DNA of 36,602 nt from Neobacillus dielmonensis (GCF_000612665.1 NZ_HG942026.1:1-36602), one strand, 5' to 3'. Shown: positions 15,712-25,024, counted from the stretch's first letter. The notes: generated by a model not told the origin, from the sequence alone. Numbers and translations: made by a program.

Positions 15712-16260
15712 ATGTCTAAAAAAGTGTTAATCATTGCGGGGGACGCGGTGGAGGCATTGGAGATTTATTATCCGTATTTCCGATGTTTAGAAGAGGGCTT
15801 TGATGTCCAAATTGCTGCACCATCGAAAAAGAAACTGCAGACGGTTGTCCATGATTTCATTGGCTGGGATACGTATACGGAAACAAAAGGTTATTTAATT
15901 GAAGCACAGGTAGCATTTGAGGACGTTAGCCCTGAAGAGTATGATGGATTAATTATTCCTGGAGGAAGAGCTCCGGAGTATATACGGCTAAACGAAAATG
16001 TCCCTAAAATTGTCGCTCATTTCTTTGAAGCAGGCAAACCGGTAGGGGCCATTTGTCATGCCGCTCAGGTTTTAACAGCTGTCCGTCAATATTTAGAGGG
16101 CCGGGAGATGACGGCTTATATTGCATGCAAACCTGATGTTGAGGCATGCGGTGCCACCTATATTGAAAATCCTCTTCATGTCGAAGGCAATCTCGTATCC
16201 GGTCATGCATGGCCAGACTTGCCGGGCTTTATGAGAGAGTTTATTAAGTTAGTAAAATAG
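15712..16260 (+). CDS. DJ-1/PfpI-family protein
   Basis: The 182-residue protein has the glutamine-amidotransferase-like fold of the DJ-1/PfpI superfamily, with the nucleophile elbow GAICHAAQ (Cys115, His116) and LIIPGGRAPEY. Members are deglycases, proteases or chaperones; the exact reaction cannot be told from sequence. The ATG at 15712 follows AAAGGGGG at eight bases; the frame from 15682 would include that site. It is followed by its own terminator. Confidence 0.88.
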   Translation: MSKKVLIIAGDAVEALEIYYPYFRCLEEGFDVQIAAPSKKKLQTVVHDFIGWDTYTETKGYLIEAQVAFEDVSPEEYDGLIIPGGRAPEYIRLNENVPKIVAHFFEAGKPVGAICHAAQVLTAVRQYLEGREMTAYIACKPDVEACGATYIENPLHVEGNLVSGHAWPDLPGFMREFIKLVK

Positions 16261-16268
16261 AGTCAGGT

Positions 16269-16308
16269 AAAAGGAATGGAGGCATGTTCTCTAATTCCTT
16301 TTTCTTTT
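16269..16308 (+). terminator. Terminator of the DJ-1/PfpI gene
   Basis: AAAAGGAAT pairs with ATTCCTTTT, followed by further T residues. Confidence 0.75.
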
Positions 16309-16345
16309 TAAAAAATCGTTCGGATAACGCAATGGGGGGATTTGT

Positions 16346-17410
16346 ATGTGGATTGAACCAAATGAACGGAAGGTAGAAAGAATACAGTTTTTGAATGAGA
16401 ACGGCAAACTGATAGGATCCATGCCGGAGGTATCTGATGAAGAGCTTGTCAGCTTATACAAATGGATGGTCCTGGCCAGGGTGTTTGACCAGCGGGCCCT
16501 TAAGCTGCAGCGGCAAGGCAGAATTGGTACATACGCCCCGTTGAGTGGACAAGAAGCTGCCCAAATTGGAAGCGCCTCCGCATTAGCGCCCCAGGATTGG
16601 ATTTATCCTAGCTACCGCGAAGGGGCAGCCTGTTTTGTCCACGGGTTTCCGATGAAGAACTTTTTCCTTTATACGATGGGCCATTTAAGTGGGAGCGATG
16701 CCGAGGGGGCCCATGTGTTTCCGGTGCAGATTATTATAGCAGCCCAATGTCTCCATGCGGTGGGAGGAGCCTGGGCAAGCAAATACAAAAAGGAAAACAG
16801 CGTCAGTGTCGCCTATCTTGGCGATGGAGGCACGTCTGAAGGGGATTTTCATGAGGCCATGAACTTTGCAGGGGTGTATCAGCTGCCCATGGTCTTCTTT
16901 GTCCAGAACAACCAGTGGGCGATCAGTGTGCCGGTCGGCAAGCAGACAAGCAGTAAAACAATCGTTCAAAAGGCACTAGCCTATGGGATGGCAGGAGTAC
17001 AAGTGGATGGCAATGATGTGCTCGCGGTTTATATGACCATGAAACAGGCTCTAGACCGGGCCCGTAAAGGAGAACCTGTGTTAATAGAAGCTGTAACCTA
17101 TCGCCAGGGTCCACATACCACCGCCGATGATCCCACCAAATATCGGGATGGCAGTGATGTGGAAACCTGGCTTGCGAAAGACCCATTGAAAAGGATTAAG
17201 CTGTTCCTTTTTGAAAAGGGAATATGGAACGAGGCGCTAGAAGAGCAAGAATATGCAAAGGCGGAGCATACGGTTAGTGAAGCATTCGAACAAGCCGTGA
17301 ATACACCAAAGAGCAATGTAAAGGAATTATTCGATCTGGTATATGAACAAAAGAGTAGCCAGCTTGCAGAACAACAGCAATCTCTAGCTTCTGAGGAGGT
17401 ATGGAAATGA
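16346..17410 (+). CDS. 2-oxoacid dehydrogenase E1 alpha subunit (PdhA-like)
   Basis: This is the thiamine-diphosphate-binding E1 alpha chain of a pyruvate-dehydrogenase-type complex, which decarboxylates a 2-oxoacid and passes the acyl group to E2. At 354 residues it carries the ThDP motif, from GDG (159-161) to NN (188-189), and the E1 alpha signature RQGRIGTYAPLSGQEA. It resembles B. subtilis PdhA but is shorter at the N terminus (371 residues there). It heads an E1alpha-E1beta-E2 operon without an E3, so it is likely a paralogue beside a housekeeping pdh operon elsewhere. Pyruvate, branched-chain oxoacids or acetoin are possible substrates. Confidence 0.9.
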   Translation: MWIEPNERKVERIQFLNENGKLIGSMPEVSDEELVSLYKWMVLARVFDQRALKLQRQGRIGTYAPLSGQEAAQIGSASALAPQDWIYPSYREGAACFVHGFPMKNFFLYTMGHLSGSDAEGAHVFPVQIIIAAQCLHAVGGAWASKYKKENSVSVAYLGDGGTSEGDFHEAMNFAGVYQLPMVFFVQNNQWAISVPVGKQTSSKTIVQKALAYGMAGVQVDGNDVLAVYMTMKQALDRARKGEPVLIEAVTYRQGPHTTADDPTKYRDGSDVETWLAKDPLKRIKLFLFEKGIWNEALEEQEYAKAEHTVSEAFEQAVNTPKSNVKELFDLVYEQKSSQLAEQQQSLASEEVWK

Positions 17411-18384
17411 CCTTGTTGACGATGATTGAGGCCATCAATTTGACCTTAAAAAAGGAAATGGAACGGGATGAGCGGATCATTCTTCTTGGTGAAGATATTG
17501 GGAAAAACGGCGGCGTGTTTCGGGCCACAGATGGTTTGCAGGCCGCCTTTGGACCAGAGCGGGTTGTCGATACGCCAATTGCGGAGTCGGCAATAGTCGG
17601 GGCAGCTGTGGGAATGGCCGCAAGAGGCTTGCGACCAGTTGCTGAAATCCAATTTTTCGGATTTATTTATGAAGCGATGGACCAAATGGCCTCACAGGCA
17701 GCCCGGCTGAGGTTCCGTTCGGGTGGCCGGCTTAGCGCGCCAATGGTGATTCGCGCTCCATTTGGCGGGGGAGTGAAAACCCCAGAACTCCATTCTGATA
17801 GTTTAGAAGGCTTATTTCTGCATTCCCCGGGTCTGAAGGTAGTTATGCCAAGTTCCCCGTATGATGCAAAGGGGCTGTTAACAGCGGCCATCCGTGAGAA
17901 TGACCCTGTCCTGTTTCTCGAACCGATGAAACTATACCGTGCATTTAAACAGGAAGTACCGGAACATGACTATCTGATTGAACTGGGCAAAGCCAATGTG
18001 GTGAAACAGGGAGAGGACTTAACAATTATTACCTGGGGACCGACTGTACCGCTCGTTCGTCAGGTAGCGGAACAGTGGGAGCAGCAAAATATCTCCATTG
18101 AAGTGGTGGATTTACGGACGATTTCACCAATTGATGAAGACACCGTCCTTGAGTCTGCGAAAAAAACGGGCAGGGTCATAATCGTTCACGAAGCAGTGAA
18201 AACAGGAGGACCGGGTGCAGAAATCTCCGCACTGATAAACGAAAAAGCATTGTTCTATTTATCGGCGCCGATCCTGAGAGTGACCGGCTTTGATACACCG
18301 TACCCAGTACCGTCAGTGGAAGACGATTGGCTTCCTAATGCCCAACGTATTAGCCAAAGTATCCAGGAAGTATTAGCCCATTAA
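17407..18384 (+). CDS. 2-oxoacid dehydrogenase E1 beta subunit (PdhB-like)
   Basis: The 325-residue protein has the same length as B. subtilis PdhB and shares [32 protein letters not shown], and [18 protein letters not shown]. It forms the E1 heterotetramer with the preceding gene product and overlaps it by four bases. The ATG at 17407 is used because GAGGAGGT at 17393-17400 touches the ATG at 17401 but is well spaced for 17407. Confidence 0.93.
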   Translation: MTLLTMIEAINLTLKKEMERDERIILLGEDIGKNGGVFRATDGLQAAFGPERVVDTPIAESAIVGAAVGMAARGLRPVAEIQFFGFIYEAMDQMASQAARLRFRSGGRLSAPMVIRAPFGGGVKTPELHSDSLEGLFLHSPGLKVVMPSSPYDAKGLLTAAIRENDPVLFLEPMKLYRAFKQEVPEHDYLIELGKANVVKQGEDLTIITWGPTVPLVRQVAEQWEQQNISIEVVDLRTISPIDEDTVLESAKKTGRVIIVHEAVKTGGPGAEISALINEKALFYLSAPILRVTGFDTPYPVPSVEDDWLPNAQRISQSIQEVLAH

Positions 18385-18409
18385 TTTTCGAATAGGAGTG
18401 GCAGAACAT

Positions 18410-19678
18410 ATGGCTTATGAATTTCGTTTTCCCGATATTGGGGAAGGCTTGCACGAAGCAGAAATTCTCACTTGGTTTAAAAGAGTAGGTGACCAAGTGA
18501 AGGAAAATGAAAACATGGTGGAAGTGCAAACGGATAAAGCGGTGGTGGAAATCTCATCTCCTGTTACAGGGACGATTGTTTCATTGGAGGCGCAAGTAGG
18601 TGAGGTGATAAAGGTCGGCGAGGTTCTGTTCACTGTTAGGGAGGAACCGAGTATCGTTGGCTTGCCAGCAAAGGAGGGATTTGGCGGTTTATCATCACAG
18701 CCACACCTAGCGGCATCGTACCCACGATCCCAGGCTGGTTCTATTGGAATTTTGCCCAAAAAAAGAGTAATTGCAGCACCGTCGGTCCGGAAATTAGCGA
18801 GGGAACTAGGGGTTGATATCACCGAAGTACAGCCCACTGGCAAAGCTGGCAAGGTAACAGAGGAGGATGTCAGGAACTTCGCTCTTAGGTCGGAAAGAGA
18901 GGCAGCAGCAGCCGTGGCAACTCTGACGCCGCCTTTATCAGCGGTACAGCTTCCACCACATCTAGAAGTGGGGGAGGAGGAAGTTCGCCAACCGATTCGC
19001 GGACTGCGGAAAAAAATCTATGAAAATATGAAGCTTTCCAAATCCACAGCGATTCACTGCAGCGGGATGGATGAAATGGTCGTTACCAAGCTGGTAGAAC
19101 TCAAAAAACAGCTGCAGCCCCATGCGGAAAATAGAGGCGTAAAACTGACGTATCTTCCGTTTTTTGTGAAGGCAGCGGCAAAAGTACTAAAGCAGCATCC
19201 CATTTTCAATGCCAGGGTAGATGACGAGACAATGGAGATTGTTTTGAAAAAAGGGATCCATATAGGGGTGGCCACAGCAACCGATGAAGGATTAATTGTT
19301 CCGGTCGTGAGGGATGCCGATCAAAAGTCAATCATTGAAATTGCTCAAGAGATTCAGGATTTATCCAATCGAGCAAGGGAACGAAAACTAAAACCGCACG
19401 AAGTCAGCGGTAGTACTTTTACAATATCGAGCACGGGTGGTAAAGGCGGCTGGTTCGCCACCCCAATTATCAACTATCCGGAGGTGGCGATCCTGGGAAT
19501 TCATAGTATTAAGAAAAAGCCCATTGTCCAGGATGACCAAATTGTCATTGGGGAAGTCATGGGCATGTCGATCACCTTTGATCACCGGGTCATCGATGGG
19601 GCACCTGCTAACCAGTTCATGGAAGACATCCACGAACTTCTGGAAAATCCGGAACTGTTCATACTGGAGGGAAAGTAA
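18410..19678 (+). CDS. Dihydrolipoamide acyltransferase E2
   Basis: The 422-residue E2 has a single N-terminal lipoyl domain (about 2-77) with the lipoylated lysine K43 in [11 protein letters not shown] linker and a peripheral subunit-binding domain (about 120-158, [13 protein letters not shown]) follow. The C-terminal catalytic domain has H392 and D396 in HRVIDG. It transfers the acyl group to CoA. The ATG at 18410 follows GGAG at 11 bases; the GTG at 18398 overlaps that site. The missing E3 must be supplied by another operon. The gap to the next gene has no terminator, so the oxidase downstream is probably co-transcribed. Confidence 0.93.
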   Translation: MAYEFRFPDIGEGLHEAEILTWFKRVGDQVKENENMVEVQTDKAVVEISSPVTGTIVSLEAQVGEVIKVGEVLFTVREEPSIVGLPAKEGFGGLSSQPHLAASYPRSQAGSIGILPKKRVIAAPSVRKLARELGVDITEVQPTGKAGKVTEEDVRNFALRSEREAAAAVATLTPPLSAVQLPPHLEVGEEEVRQPIRGLRKKIYENMKLSKSTAIHCSGMDEMVVTKLVELKKQLQPHAENRGVKLTYLPFFVKAAAKVLKQHPIFNARVDDETMEIVLKKGIHIGVATATDEGLIVPVVRDADQKSIIEIAQEIQDLSNRARERKLKPHEVSGSTFTISSTGGKGGWFATPIINYPEVAILGIHSIKKKPIVQDDQIVIGEVMGMSITFDHRVIDGAPANQFMEDIHELLENPELFILEGK

Positions 19679-19741
19679 AGGTAGTGTCTATGGAAGACAG
19701 GAGTGATCAATGGATGATAAACAATAGGGGTGATAAACGTC

Positions 19742-21130
19742 ATGAGTTTGTATAAAGATTTGCTGGAAATAATGGGAGACAATGAGCGGGTAACCGTCAA
19801 TGAAACGATTTTAGAGCAGCATAGCAAGGGCATGGCGTACCATGAACCAGTGCTGCCGGATGTGGTCGTATTCCCTGTTTCCAAGCAGGAAGTTAGCCAG
19901 GTGCTAAAGTATGCAAGTCATCATAAAATCCCGATTGTGCCGTTTGGGGCGGGTTCCAGTTTAGAGGGACAAATCATTCCCGTCAATGGTGGAATCAGCT
20001 TGGATTTCACGTTGATGAACCAGATTCTCTCCGTTCGTCCGGATGATTTTATTGCGGTCGTCCAGCCAGGAGTTACCCGAAACCAATTGAATCAGGCACT
20101 AAAGCAATATGGATTGTTTTTTCCGATTGACCCAGGAGCGGATGCGACCATCGGAGGCATGGCTGCCACTAATGCCAGCGGTACCAACAGCGTAAAGTAT
20201 GGTGTCATGCGTAATCAAGTGCTGGGTTTAGAGCTGGTCTTGACGGATGGTTCGACAATCCGTACGGGAGGCTTTTCATTCAAGTCATCAGCAGGGTATA
20301 ATCTGACAGGATTGTTTGTCGGCTCGGAAGGAACCTTGGGGGTATTTACGGAAATTATTTTAAAGCTGCAGGGAATACCAGAAAGCATCACGGATGTGAA
20401 AGTGACATTTTCATCAATTGAAGATGCCGGTAAAGCGGCTACGATGCTCTTAAAAGTCGGGCTTCCGATTGGAAAAATCGAATTGGTCGATGAAAAAACG
20501 ATCATGGCCGTTAATGATTATAAGCGAACTTCATTTCGCGTAGAACCCACTTTGTTTTTAGAATTCAGCGGGAGCAGGCCGGACGTGGAATATAGTGTTC
20601 AATTAGCAGAGGATATCGTCAAAGAGGAGGGCTGCATTTCATTCGAATTTGAAACAGACTCTTTGAAACGTGCCCAGCTATGGGAGGCACGTCATCAGGC
20701 AGCACTGGCCATCATTGCCGCCAATCCCGGAAAAGGGCATATGGTCACCGATGTTTGTGTCCCGCTTTCCAGTTTGGTCGAAGCCTTAAAATATACAAGG
20801 CAGGTCGTCGACCAATACCATATCGATGCGGTGGTATTTGGCCATGTTGGGGATGGTAATTATCATGCTGTCTTTTCGGTAGATACCGCCAATATTGAGG
20901 AGATGGAGCGGGTTGAGGAGGTTCACAAACAGATTGTTCAGTTTGCCTTAGCGAAAGGCGGAACCTGTACGGGCGAGCATGGAATAGGGATTGGAAAAAA
21001 GCCTTTTTTAAGAGAGGAACATGGGGACTACATAGCACTTATGCAGGGAATTAAATCGTTGGTGGACCCGAATTATATTTTAAATCCCGGAAAGGTAATG
21101 GAAGAGACCATTTCTAGGATTCCTCAATAG
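19742..21130 (+). CDS. glcD: FAD-linked oxidase, GlcD-like (glycolate/D-lactate)
   Basis: The 462-residue protein belongs to the vanillyl-alcohol-oxidase FAD family. The N-terminal FAD domain has PFGAGSSLEG and GGMAATNASGTNS; the C-terminal domain has VVFGHVGDGNYH and CTGEHGIGIGKKPFL. It resembles GlcD, which oxidises glycolate or D-2-hydroxyacids such as D-lactate to the 2-oxoacid. Its position behind a 2-oxoacid dehydrogenase suggests the oxidase could feed the complex with its substrate; that is inference. The ATG at 19742 has GGGGTG nine bases upstream; the GTG at 19730 overlaps that site. No GlcF-type iron-sulphur subunit is nearby. Confidence 0.88.
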   Translation: MSLYKDLLEIMGDNERVTVNETILEQHSKGMAYHEPVLPDVVVFPVSKQEVSQVLKYASHHKIPIVPFGAGSSLEGQIIPVNGGISLDFTLMNQILSVRPDDFIAVVQPGVTRNQLNQALKQYGLFFPIDPGADATIGGMAATNASGTNSVKYGVMRNQVLGLELVLTDGSTIRTGGFSFKSSAGYNLTGLFVGSEGTLGVFTEIILKLQGIPESITDVKVTFSSIEDAGKAATMLLKVGLPIGKIELVDEKTIMAVNDYKRTSFRVEPTLFLEFSGSRPDVEYSVQLAEDIVKEEGCISFEFETDSLKRAQLWEARHQAALAIIAANPGKGHMVTDVCVPLSSLVEALKYTRQVVDQYHIDAVVFGHVGDGNYHAVFSVDTANIEEMERVEEVHKQIVQFALAKGGTCTGEHGIGIGKKPFLREEHGDYIALMQGIKSLVDPNYILNPGKVMEETISRIPQ

Positions 21131-21142
21131 AAAAAAATTACT

Positions 21143-21169
21143 GCATGGGTGAATCACTCGTGCCTTTTT
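21143..21169 (+). terminator. Terminator of the E1-E2-glcD operon
   Basis: GCATGGGTGA pairs, with two G-U pairs, with TCACTCGTGC, followed by CTTTTTC. Confidence 0.7.
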
Positions 21170-21274
21170 CTTGGGGACATGATCGCAAATTTCTTGGAGG
21201 TGTGTTGTTTAAAGATAATTTTGGAGTGGCCGCATACATATTAGTAATAAATGATAAACATCAGGAGGAACTTT

Positions 21275-22465
21275 ATGGAGATCATTGTTAGACCTGGTGA
21301 TTCTATATGGTATTATAGTCAATTATTTCGGATGAATCAGCAGCTTATTCTTGATTCCAATCGGGATATTAACCCGAATCAGTTGTCTATCGGCCAGCAT
21401 ATCCGATTGCCTGGATTTGTTGCACAAGATTATCGAATTAACCCAGGAGATACCTTCTATTCAATCGCCCGTTCACAGGGGTTGTCAGCGGACGCTATCC
21501 AGTTGGTAAACCCAGGAGTAAACCCTAACCGGCTTCTCGCCGGCCAATCTATCAAAACCCCTTTGAGAATTACTTGGAGGTTGGTCCAAGGCAGGCAAAA
21601 CTACGATTATAGCCGACTAATGCAAGATATTCGCCAATTGCAATCCGTTTACCCATTCATGCAATTGAATTCGATCGGTAATACGGTGCTTGGTAATCAG
21701 ATTCCAGAGCTCCTAATCGGAAAGGGAAGCAAACGGGTCCATTATAATGCCTCGTTCCACGCAAATGAATGGATTACGACAGCTGTTTTAATGACGTTTA
21801 TCAATGACTATTTGTTAGCTCTGACCAACTTCACTCCGATTCGTGGTATTGTGATGTCCGATTTGTATCAGCAAACTATATTGTCAACTGTTCCAATGGT
21901 AAACCCAGATGGAGTAAACCTAGTATTAAATGGACCGCCGGAAAATGAAACGTGGCGTACGAGAGTCATCCAATATAATAATGGCAGCACCGATTTTTCC
22001 GGATGGAAGGCCAATATCCGTGGGGTGGACCTTAATGACCAGTTCACGGCCAAATGGGAGGATGAGCGTGCCCGCAACCCAAAACAGCCCGGGCCAAGGG
22101 ATTATGGCGGAGAAAAGCCATTACAGGAGCCGGAGGCGATTGCCATGGCGGAGCTGACTCGAAGACGGGATTTTGCAAGGGTCCTGGCCTTCCATACACA
22201 GGGGGAAGTCATTTACTGGGGCTATGAAAATATGGAACCTCCCCAATCACAAGTGTTGGTCAATGAGTTTAGCCGAGTGAGCGGTTATATACCGGAACAG
22301 ACGATAGAAAGTTGGGCAGGGTACAAAGATTGGTTTATCCAAGATTGGCGCAGGCCGGGATTCACGGTAGAACTGGGGACAGGAACCAATCCTCTTCCGA
22401 TCTCGCAATTTGATGAAATTTATCAGGAGACCTTGGGAATTTTCTTGGCGGGGCTTTACATGTAG
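21275..22465 (+). CDS. LysM-M14 peptidase (gamma-D-glutamyl-diamino-acid type)
   Basis: The 396-residue protein has two LysM peptidoglycan-binding motifs (about 2-47 and 51-95) and an M14 zinc carboxypeptidase domain. Zinc ligands are H162 and E165 in HANE and a later His in AFHTQGE. R-G-V-D-L-N binds substrate, and the catalytic Glu lies in TVELG. The architecture matches gamma-D-glutamyl-L-diamino-acid endopeptidase I, which cleaves stem peptides of spore or cell-wall peptidoglycan; B. subtilis YqgT is related. No signal peptide is seen, as in that family. AGGAGG lies five bases before the ATG at 21275. The stretch 22466-22637 downstream holds no gene that I can support. Confidence 0.9.
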   Translation: MEIIVRPGDSIWYYSQLFRMNQQLILDSNRDINPNQLSIGQHIRLPGFVAQDYRINPGDTFYSIARSQGLSADAIQLVNPGVNPNRLLAGQSIKTPLRITWRLVQGRQNYDYSRLMQDIRQLQSVYPFMQLNSIGNTVLGNQIPELLIGKGSKRVHYNASFHANEWITTAVLMTFINDYLLALTNFTPIRGIVMSDLYQQTILSTVPMVNPDGVNLVLNGPPENETWRTRVIQYNNGSTDFSGWKANIRGVDLNDQFTAKWEDERARNPKQPGPRDYGGEKPLQEPEAIAMAELTRRRDFARVLAFHTQGEVIYWGYENMEPPQSQVLVNEFSRVSGYIPEQTIESWAGYKDWFIQDWRRPGFTVELGTGTNPLPISQFDEIYQETLGIFLAGLYM

Positions 22466-22637
22466 ATTAGGAGTGGTTTGAAATAAAGTATTTGAGGCCG
22501 TAGCCCAGTCATGTAGTTTAGTTAGTTTGTTGAAAAACAGTTTTATCCGTAAAAAACCCAATAAATCCGCAAGATCTTCAATAGATTGAGAAAATCCAAG
22601 CGAAAACTTAAGTTGTGTCAATTCTATAAGAAGTTCC

Positions 22638-22677
22638 GCAAAAAAAGCCAGCTTCCTGCCTGAGAGCTGGCCTTTTT
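22638..22677 (-). terminator. Terminator of the lysR operon (bidirectional)
   Basis: GGCCAGCT pairs with AGCTGGC(T); on the minus strand it is followed by seven T and on the plus strand by CTTTTT. It can also serve the converging M14 peptidase gene. Confidence 0.88.
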
Positions 22678-22689
22678 ATGTACAGTCGG

Positions 22690-23154
22690 TTATTTGACGA
22701 AATGCTCATCACTTTTAAAAACAGGCTCACTGGTATTCGGAAGATACCAAAGTGTCTCTAACGTAATCCCTTTTTCAGCAAACATGCTAGTTAGCTCTTC
22801 CATAAAAATCCCCCGCACAGGGTCACAGGAAGGACTGCTTTGGATGCCTAAAATTCCAGCAATCTCATAATCATTTTTCAGGTAATCCTCCGCTTGATAC
22901 AGGACGGGCTGAAGTATTTCACGGCAATGCTTTCGATATTCGGGTGTATTATATTGCTCATAAGTCATGGATGGCCGGTTCAACCCGAGAAACGTAAACT
23001 CCGGACAAGGAAGCTGCAGCAATCCATAACCTTGCTTCATTGCCCATTCAACAGCGGAAACAATGGCTCCCTCTGCTCTAGCCTCATCAGCAATAACGGT
23101 ATTCTGGTTTAAAATGCAATGGGAGACAATCAGGATTCTTTTACTACGCTGCAT
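22690..23154 (-). CDS. TudS-like putative desulfidase (CD3072 type)
   Basis: The 154-residue protein has three conserved cysteines in family contexts: SHCILNQN (C13), LPCPEF (C50) and SSPSCDP (C110). These match the [4Fe-4S] ligands of TudS/DUF523 proteins. TudS removes sulphur from thiouracil as sulphide. It overlaps the transporter gene upstream by 11 bases, so the two are translated together. The pairing with this S component is known from Clostridioides difficile (CD3072/CD3073). The in vivo substrate is unknown. Confidence 0.8.
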   Translation of the reverse strand: MQRSKRILIVSHCILNQNTVIADEARAEGAIVSAVEWAMKQGYGLLQLPCPEFTFLGLNRPSMTYEQYNTPEYRKHCREILQPVLYQAEDYLKNDYEIAGILGIQSSPSCDPVRGIFMEELTSMFAEKGITLETLWYLPNTSEPVFKSDEHFVK

Positions 23155-23719
23155 GGCGGTTTTCCTTCTTTATCAGTTTTGAAAAATTGGGCAAACGGGT
23201 AACCATGAACATGACAAGCAGGCAGGTGATAATCTTATCGACAAAGTTGCCGGTAATTCTGGATATAAACGTGGAGGCAAATACACTTTCACCTGCTGCC
23301 CGCAGCCATAAAACCACGACATCCATGCCGCTGCCATTCAAACCGCCATATACGGCAACCGCAATTGGCGTGCCAATTAGCGGAGCGACTACTGATAAAA
23401 TCAGTCCGGTAATCAGGGCAACATACCATTTGGTAAAATCAAACTTTCTTGCGATATAGCCAACCACTAATGCAATTGCCACGTTGACAAGACCAAAGAA
23501 AATGGCGGAGGCTCCTGTTGTCATACCAAGTACGACATTGGTCAATAATCCGGCCAAAGCTCCCCACCAGGGACCGAATATTACGGCAATCAGCACAGTA
23601 CCAATGGTATCAAGGAATAAAAGTGGAATTTTAAGAGATGATACGACTGTCCCTAAAATGACATTTAAGGCAATTCCCATTGCCGAATAAGTTAGAATCA
23701 TTGTTTTGCTGGTTTTCAT
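23144..23719 (-). CDS. ECF transporter S component (CD3073 type)
   Basis: This 191-residue membrane protein has about five or six helices. The N-terminal part has the S-component hallmark with A-x-x-x-A-like packing (YSAMGIALNVILGTVVSSLK) and FGPWWGALAGLLTNV. S components give substrate specificity to energy-coupling-factor importers; the shared EcfA-EcfA'-EcfT module would come from elsewhere. It starts inside the lysR stop (ATGA overlap) and is followed by a TudS-like gene, which suggests import of a thiolated or related small molecule. That is inference. Confidence 0.82.
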   Translation of the reverse strand: MKTSKTMILTYSAMGIALNVILGTVVSSLKIPLLFLDTIGTVLIAVIFGPWWGALAGLLTNVVLGMTTGASAIFFGLVNVAIALVVGYIARKFDFTKWYVALITGLILSVVAPLIGTPIAVAVYGGLNGSGMDVVVLWLRAAGESVFASTFISRITGNFVDKIITCLLVMFMVTRLPNFSKLIKKENRHAA

Positions 23720-24624
23720 GTTTCCCTCTCCTCTAAAGGTTCATGTGAAATTAAAACATTTGTCAATTCTTTAATGATGGGACGGTTTTCTGTTTCCTTC
23801 AGGACTGTAAAGTAAAAGCTGCGCTGAATAGGATTGATTTTTTCAATCACCCGGACTCGATTTGCATTCACTGCAGGCTGTGCGGCTAGCTTTGATACAA
23901 AGCTGATACCAAGCCCAGCTTCTACGGCGGCAATCACCCCCTCTGTGCTTCCAATTGATAAACTAATGGGCAAATTATCCAGCACTAAATCATGTGCGGC
24001 CAAGTATTCTTCCATTCTCTTTCTTGTGCCAGAACCTTTTTCTCTTACAACAAACTCATAATGCTGCAGCTCATTAACAGCTGGGTCCCCAGTCTCAAGT
24101 AACGGATGATGAGTTGGAGTGATTAACACTAAAGAATCAGTAGCTAGTTTCTGGCTGTTTAACTTTGCAGCGGTTGGCTGCATCCCGACGATTGCTGCAT
24201 CAATTTGCTGATTGAGAAGTTTCTTTAAGGTTTCTTCAGAATCACTGATTTCGATGGATACATCTACCTTTGGAAAACGGTCGCGGAACCTTTTTATCAT
24301 CGCAGGAACTAAGTAAGTACCTGGAATCGTACTGGCACCGATGGTCAAATTCCCGGTTAATGTATCCTGAAAACCAACAAGGTCATCCTCAAGTCGCCGC
24401 CATGTTTTTATCATTTCTTTTGCTGCCTGATAAACCAGGGCTCCAGCTGGAGTGAGATGGATACCTGAGGCCCCTCGATCAAGGAGTTCGAATCCCAAAT
24501 CTTCTTCTAAACTCTTAATCTTAAGACTAATGGCAGGCTGTGAGCTGTGGAGTGCGGCGGCTGACTCGGAAAAGCTCCCTTTCTCTACAACTAAAATAAA
24601 TGCATCTAATTTATTTAAATTCAT
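23716..24624 (-). CDS. LysR-family regulator (selenium-metabolism-associated type)
   Basis: The 302-residue LysR-type regulator has an N-terminal winged helix (SESAAALHSSQPAISLKIKS) and an effector domain from about residue 90. Its sequence is closest in memory to the group annotated as selenium-metabolism-associated LysR regulators; no selenium gene is visible in the window. It is the first gene of an operon with the ECF S component and the desulfidase. The ATG at 24624 follows TGAGG at six bases. A perfect LysR-type box upstream suggests autoregulation. Confidence 0.85.
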   Translation of the reverse strand: MNLNKLDAFILVVEKGSFSESAAALHSSQPAISLKIKSLEEDLGFELLDRGASGIHLTPAGALVYQAAKEMIKTWRRLEDDLVGFQDTLTGNLTIGASTIPGTYLVPAMIKRFRDRFPKVDVSIEISDSEETLKKLLNQQIDAAIVGMQPTAAKLNSQKLATDSLVLITPTHHPLLETGDPAVNELQHYEFVVREKGSGTRKRMEEYLAAHDLVLDNLPISLSIGSTEGVIAAVEAGLGISFVSKLAAQPAVNANRVRVIEKINPIQRSFYFTVLKETENRPIIKELTNVLISHEPLEERET

Positions 24625-24647
24625 AACATGCCTCATTGTATTTGATG

Positions 24648-24668
24648 TTTTTATACTTAGTATAAAAA
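24648..24668 (-). promoter_or_regulatory. LysR-type operator
   Basis: Ten-base arms TTTTTATACT and AGTATAAAAA flank a single T. The core TTATACTTAGTATAA fits the T-N11-A box of LysR regulators. It ends 24 bases before the lysR start, the usual place for autoregulation. Confidence 0.65.
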
Positions 24669-24705
24669 ATATTTATGAGGTATTCAAAGTATTTATTTAA
24701 AAAAG

Positions 24706-24879
24706 ATTAATCAAACGTTTGATTAATGTAGAGAAAAGTTAAACAAACATTTAATTAAAAGCTTTAAGGTGCCGTTGTGTCTGCTTTGTTGAGGTTAATT
24801 AATCGTTTGTATAAAAATAAGTTTATTTTTAATTAAATGTTTAATTGAATTTGAAAGAGTTAATTAAACATTTAATTAA
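24706..24879. repeat. Array of five 20-bp AAACGTTT-type palindromes
   Basis: Copies lie at 24706-24727 (22-bp perfect palindrome with core TTAATCAAACGTTTGATTAA), 24739-24758, 24795-24814, 24829-24848 and 24860-24879. The last four match 16 or 17 of 20 bases, and two have AAACAT as the core. They fill the gap between the divergent lysR and ClC genes. Two further copies are at 9586-9639. The form suggests a dimeric repressor site repeated several times. The remainder of 24625-25059 has no gene that I can support. Confidence 0.82.
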
Positions 24880-25018
24880 TTTGCCAAATTGGTCATTATA
24901 TATGAAAACGAATAGGGGAGAATGACGATAAACGTACGGTATTTGCAAACATCTTTAACTTGACGTCCATGAGATAGTTGAATGAGTGGAAGGGCCTGCA
25001 AAGAGGGCAATTAGACAT

Positions 25019-25024
25019 TATAAT
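25019..25024 (+). promoter_or_regulatory. Candidate -10 element of the ClC gene
   Basis: A perfect TATAAT lies 36 bases before the start codon. The -35 region (CTGCAA, 17-base spacing) is poor, so activation or a weak promoter is possible. Confidence 0.4.

Noticed and set aside
19691..19756. Short reading frame between E2 and glcD
   Set aside because: About 21 codons starting MEDRSDQW, overlapping the glcD start in another frame, with no clear ribosome binding site or family resemblance.
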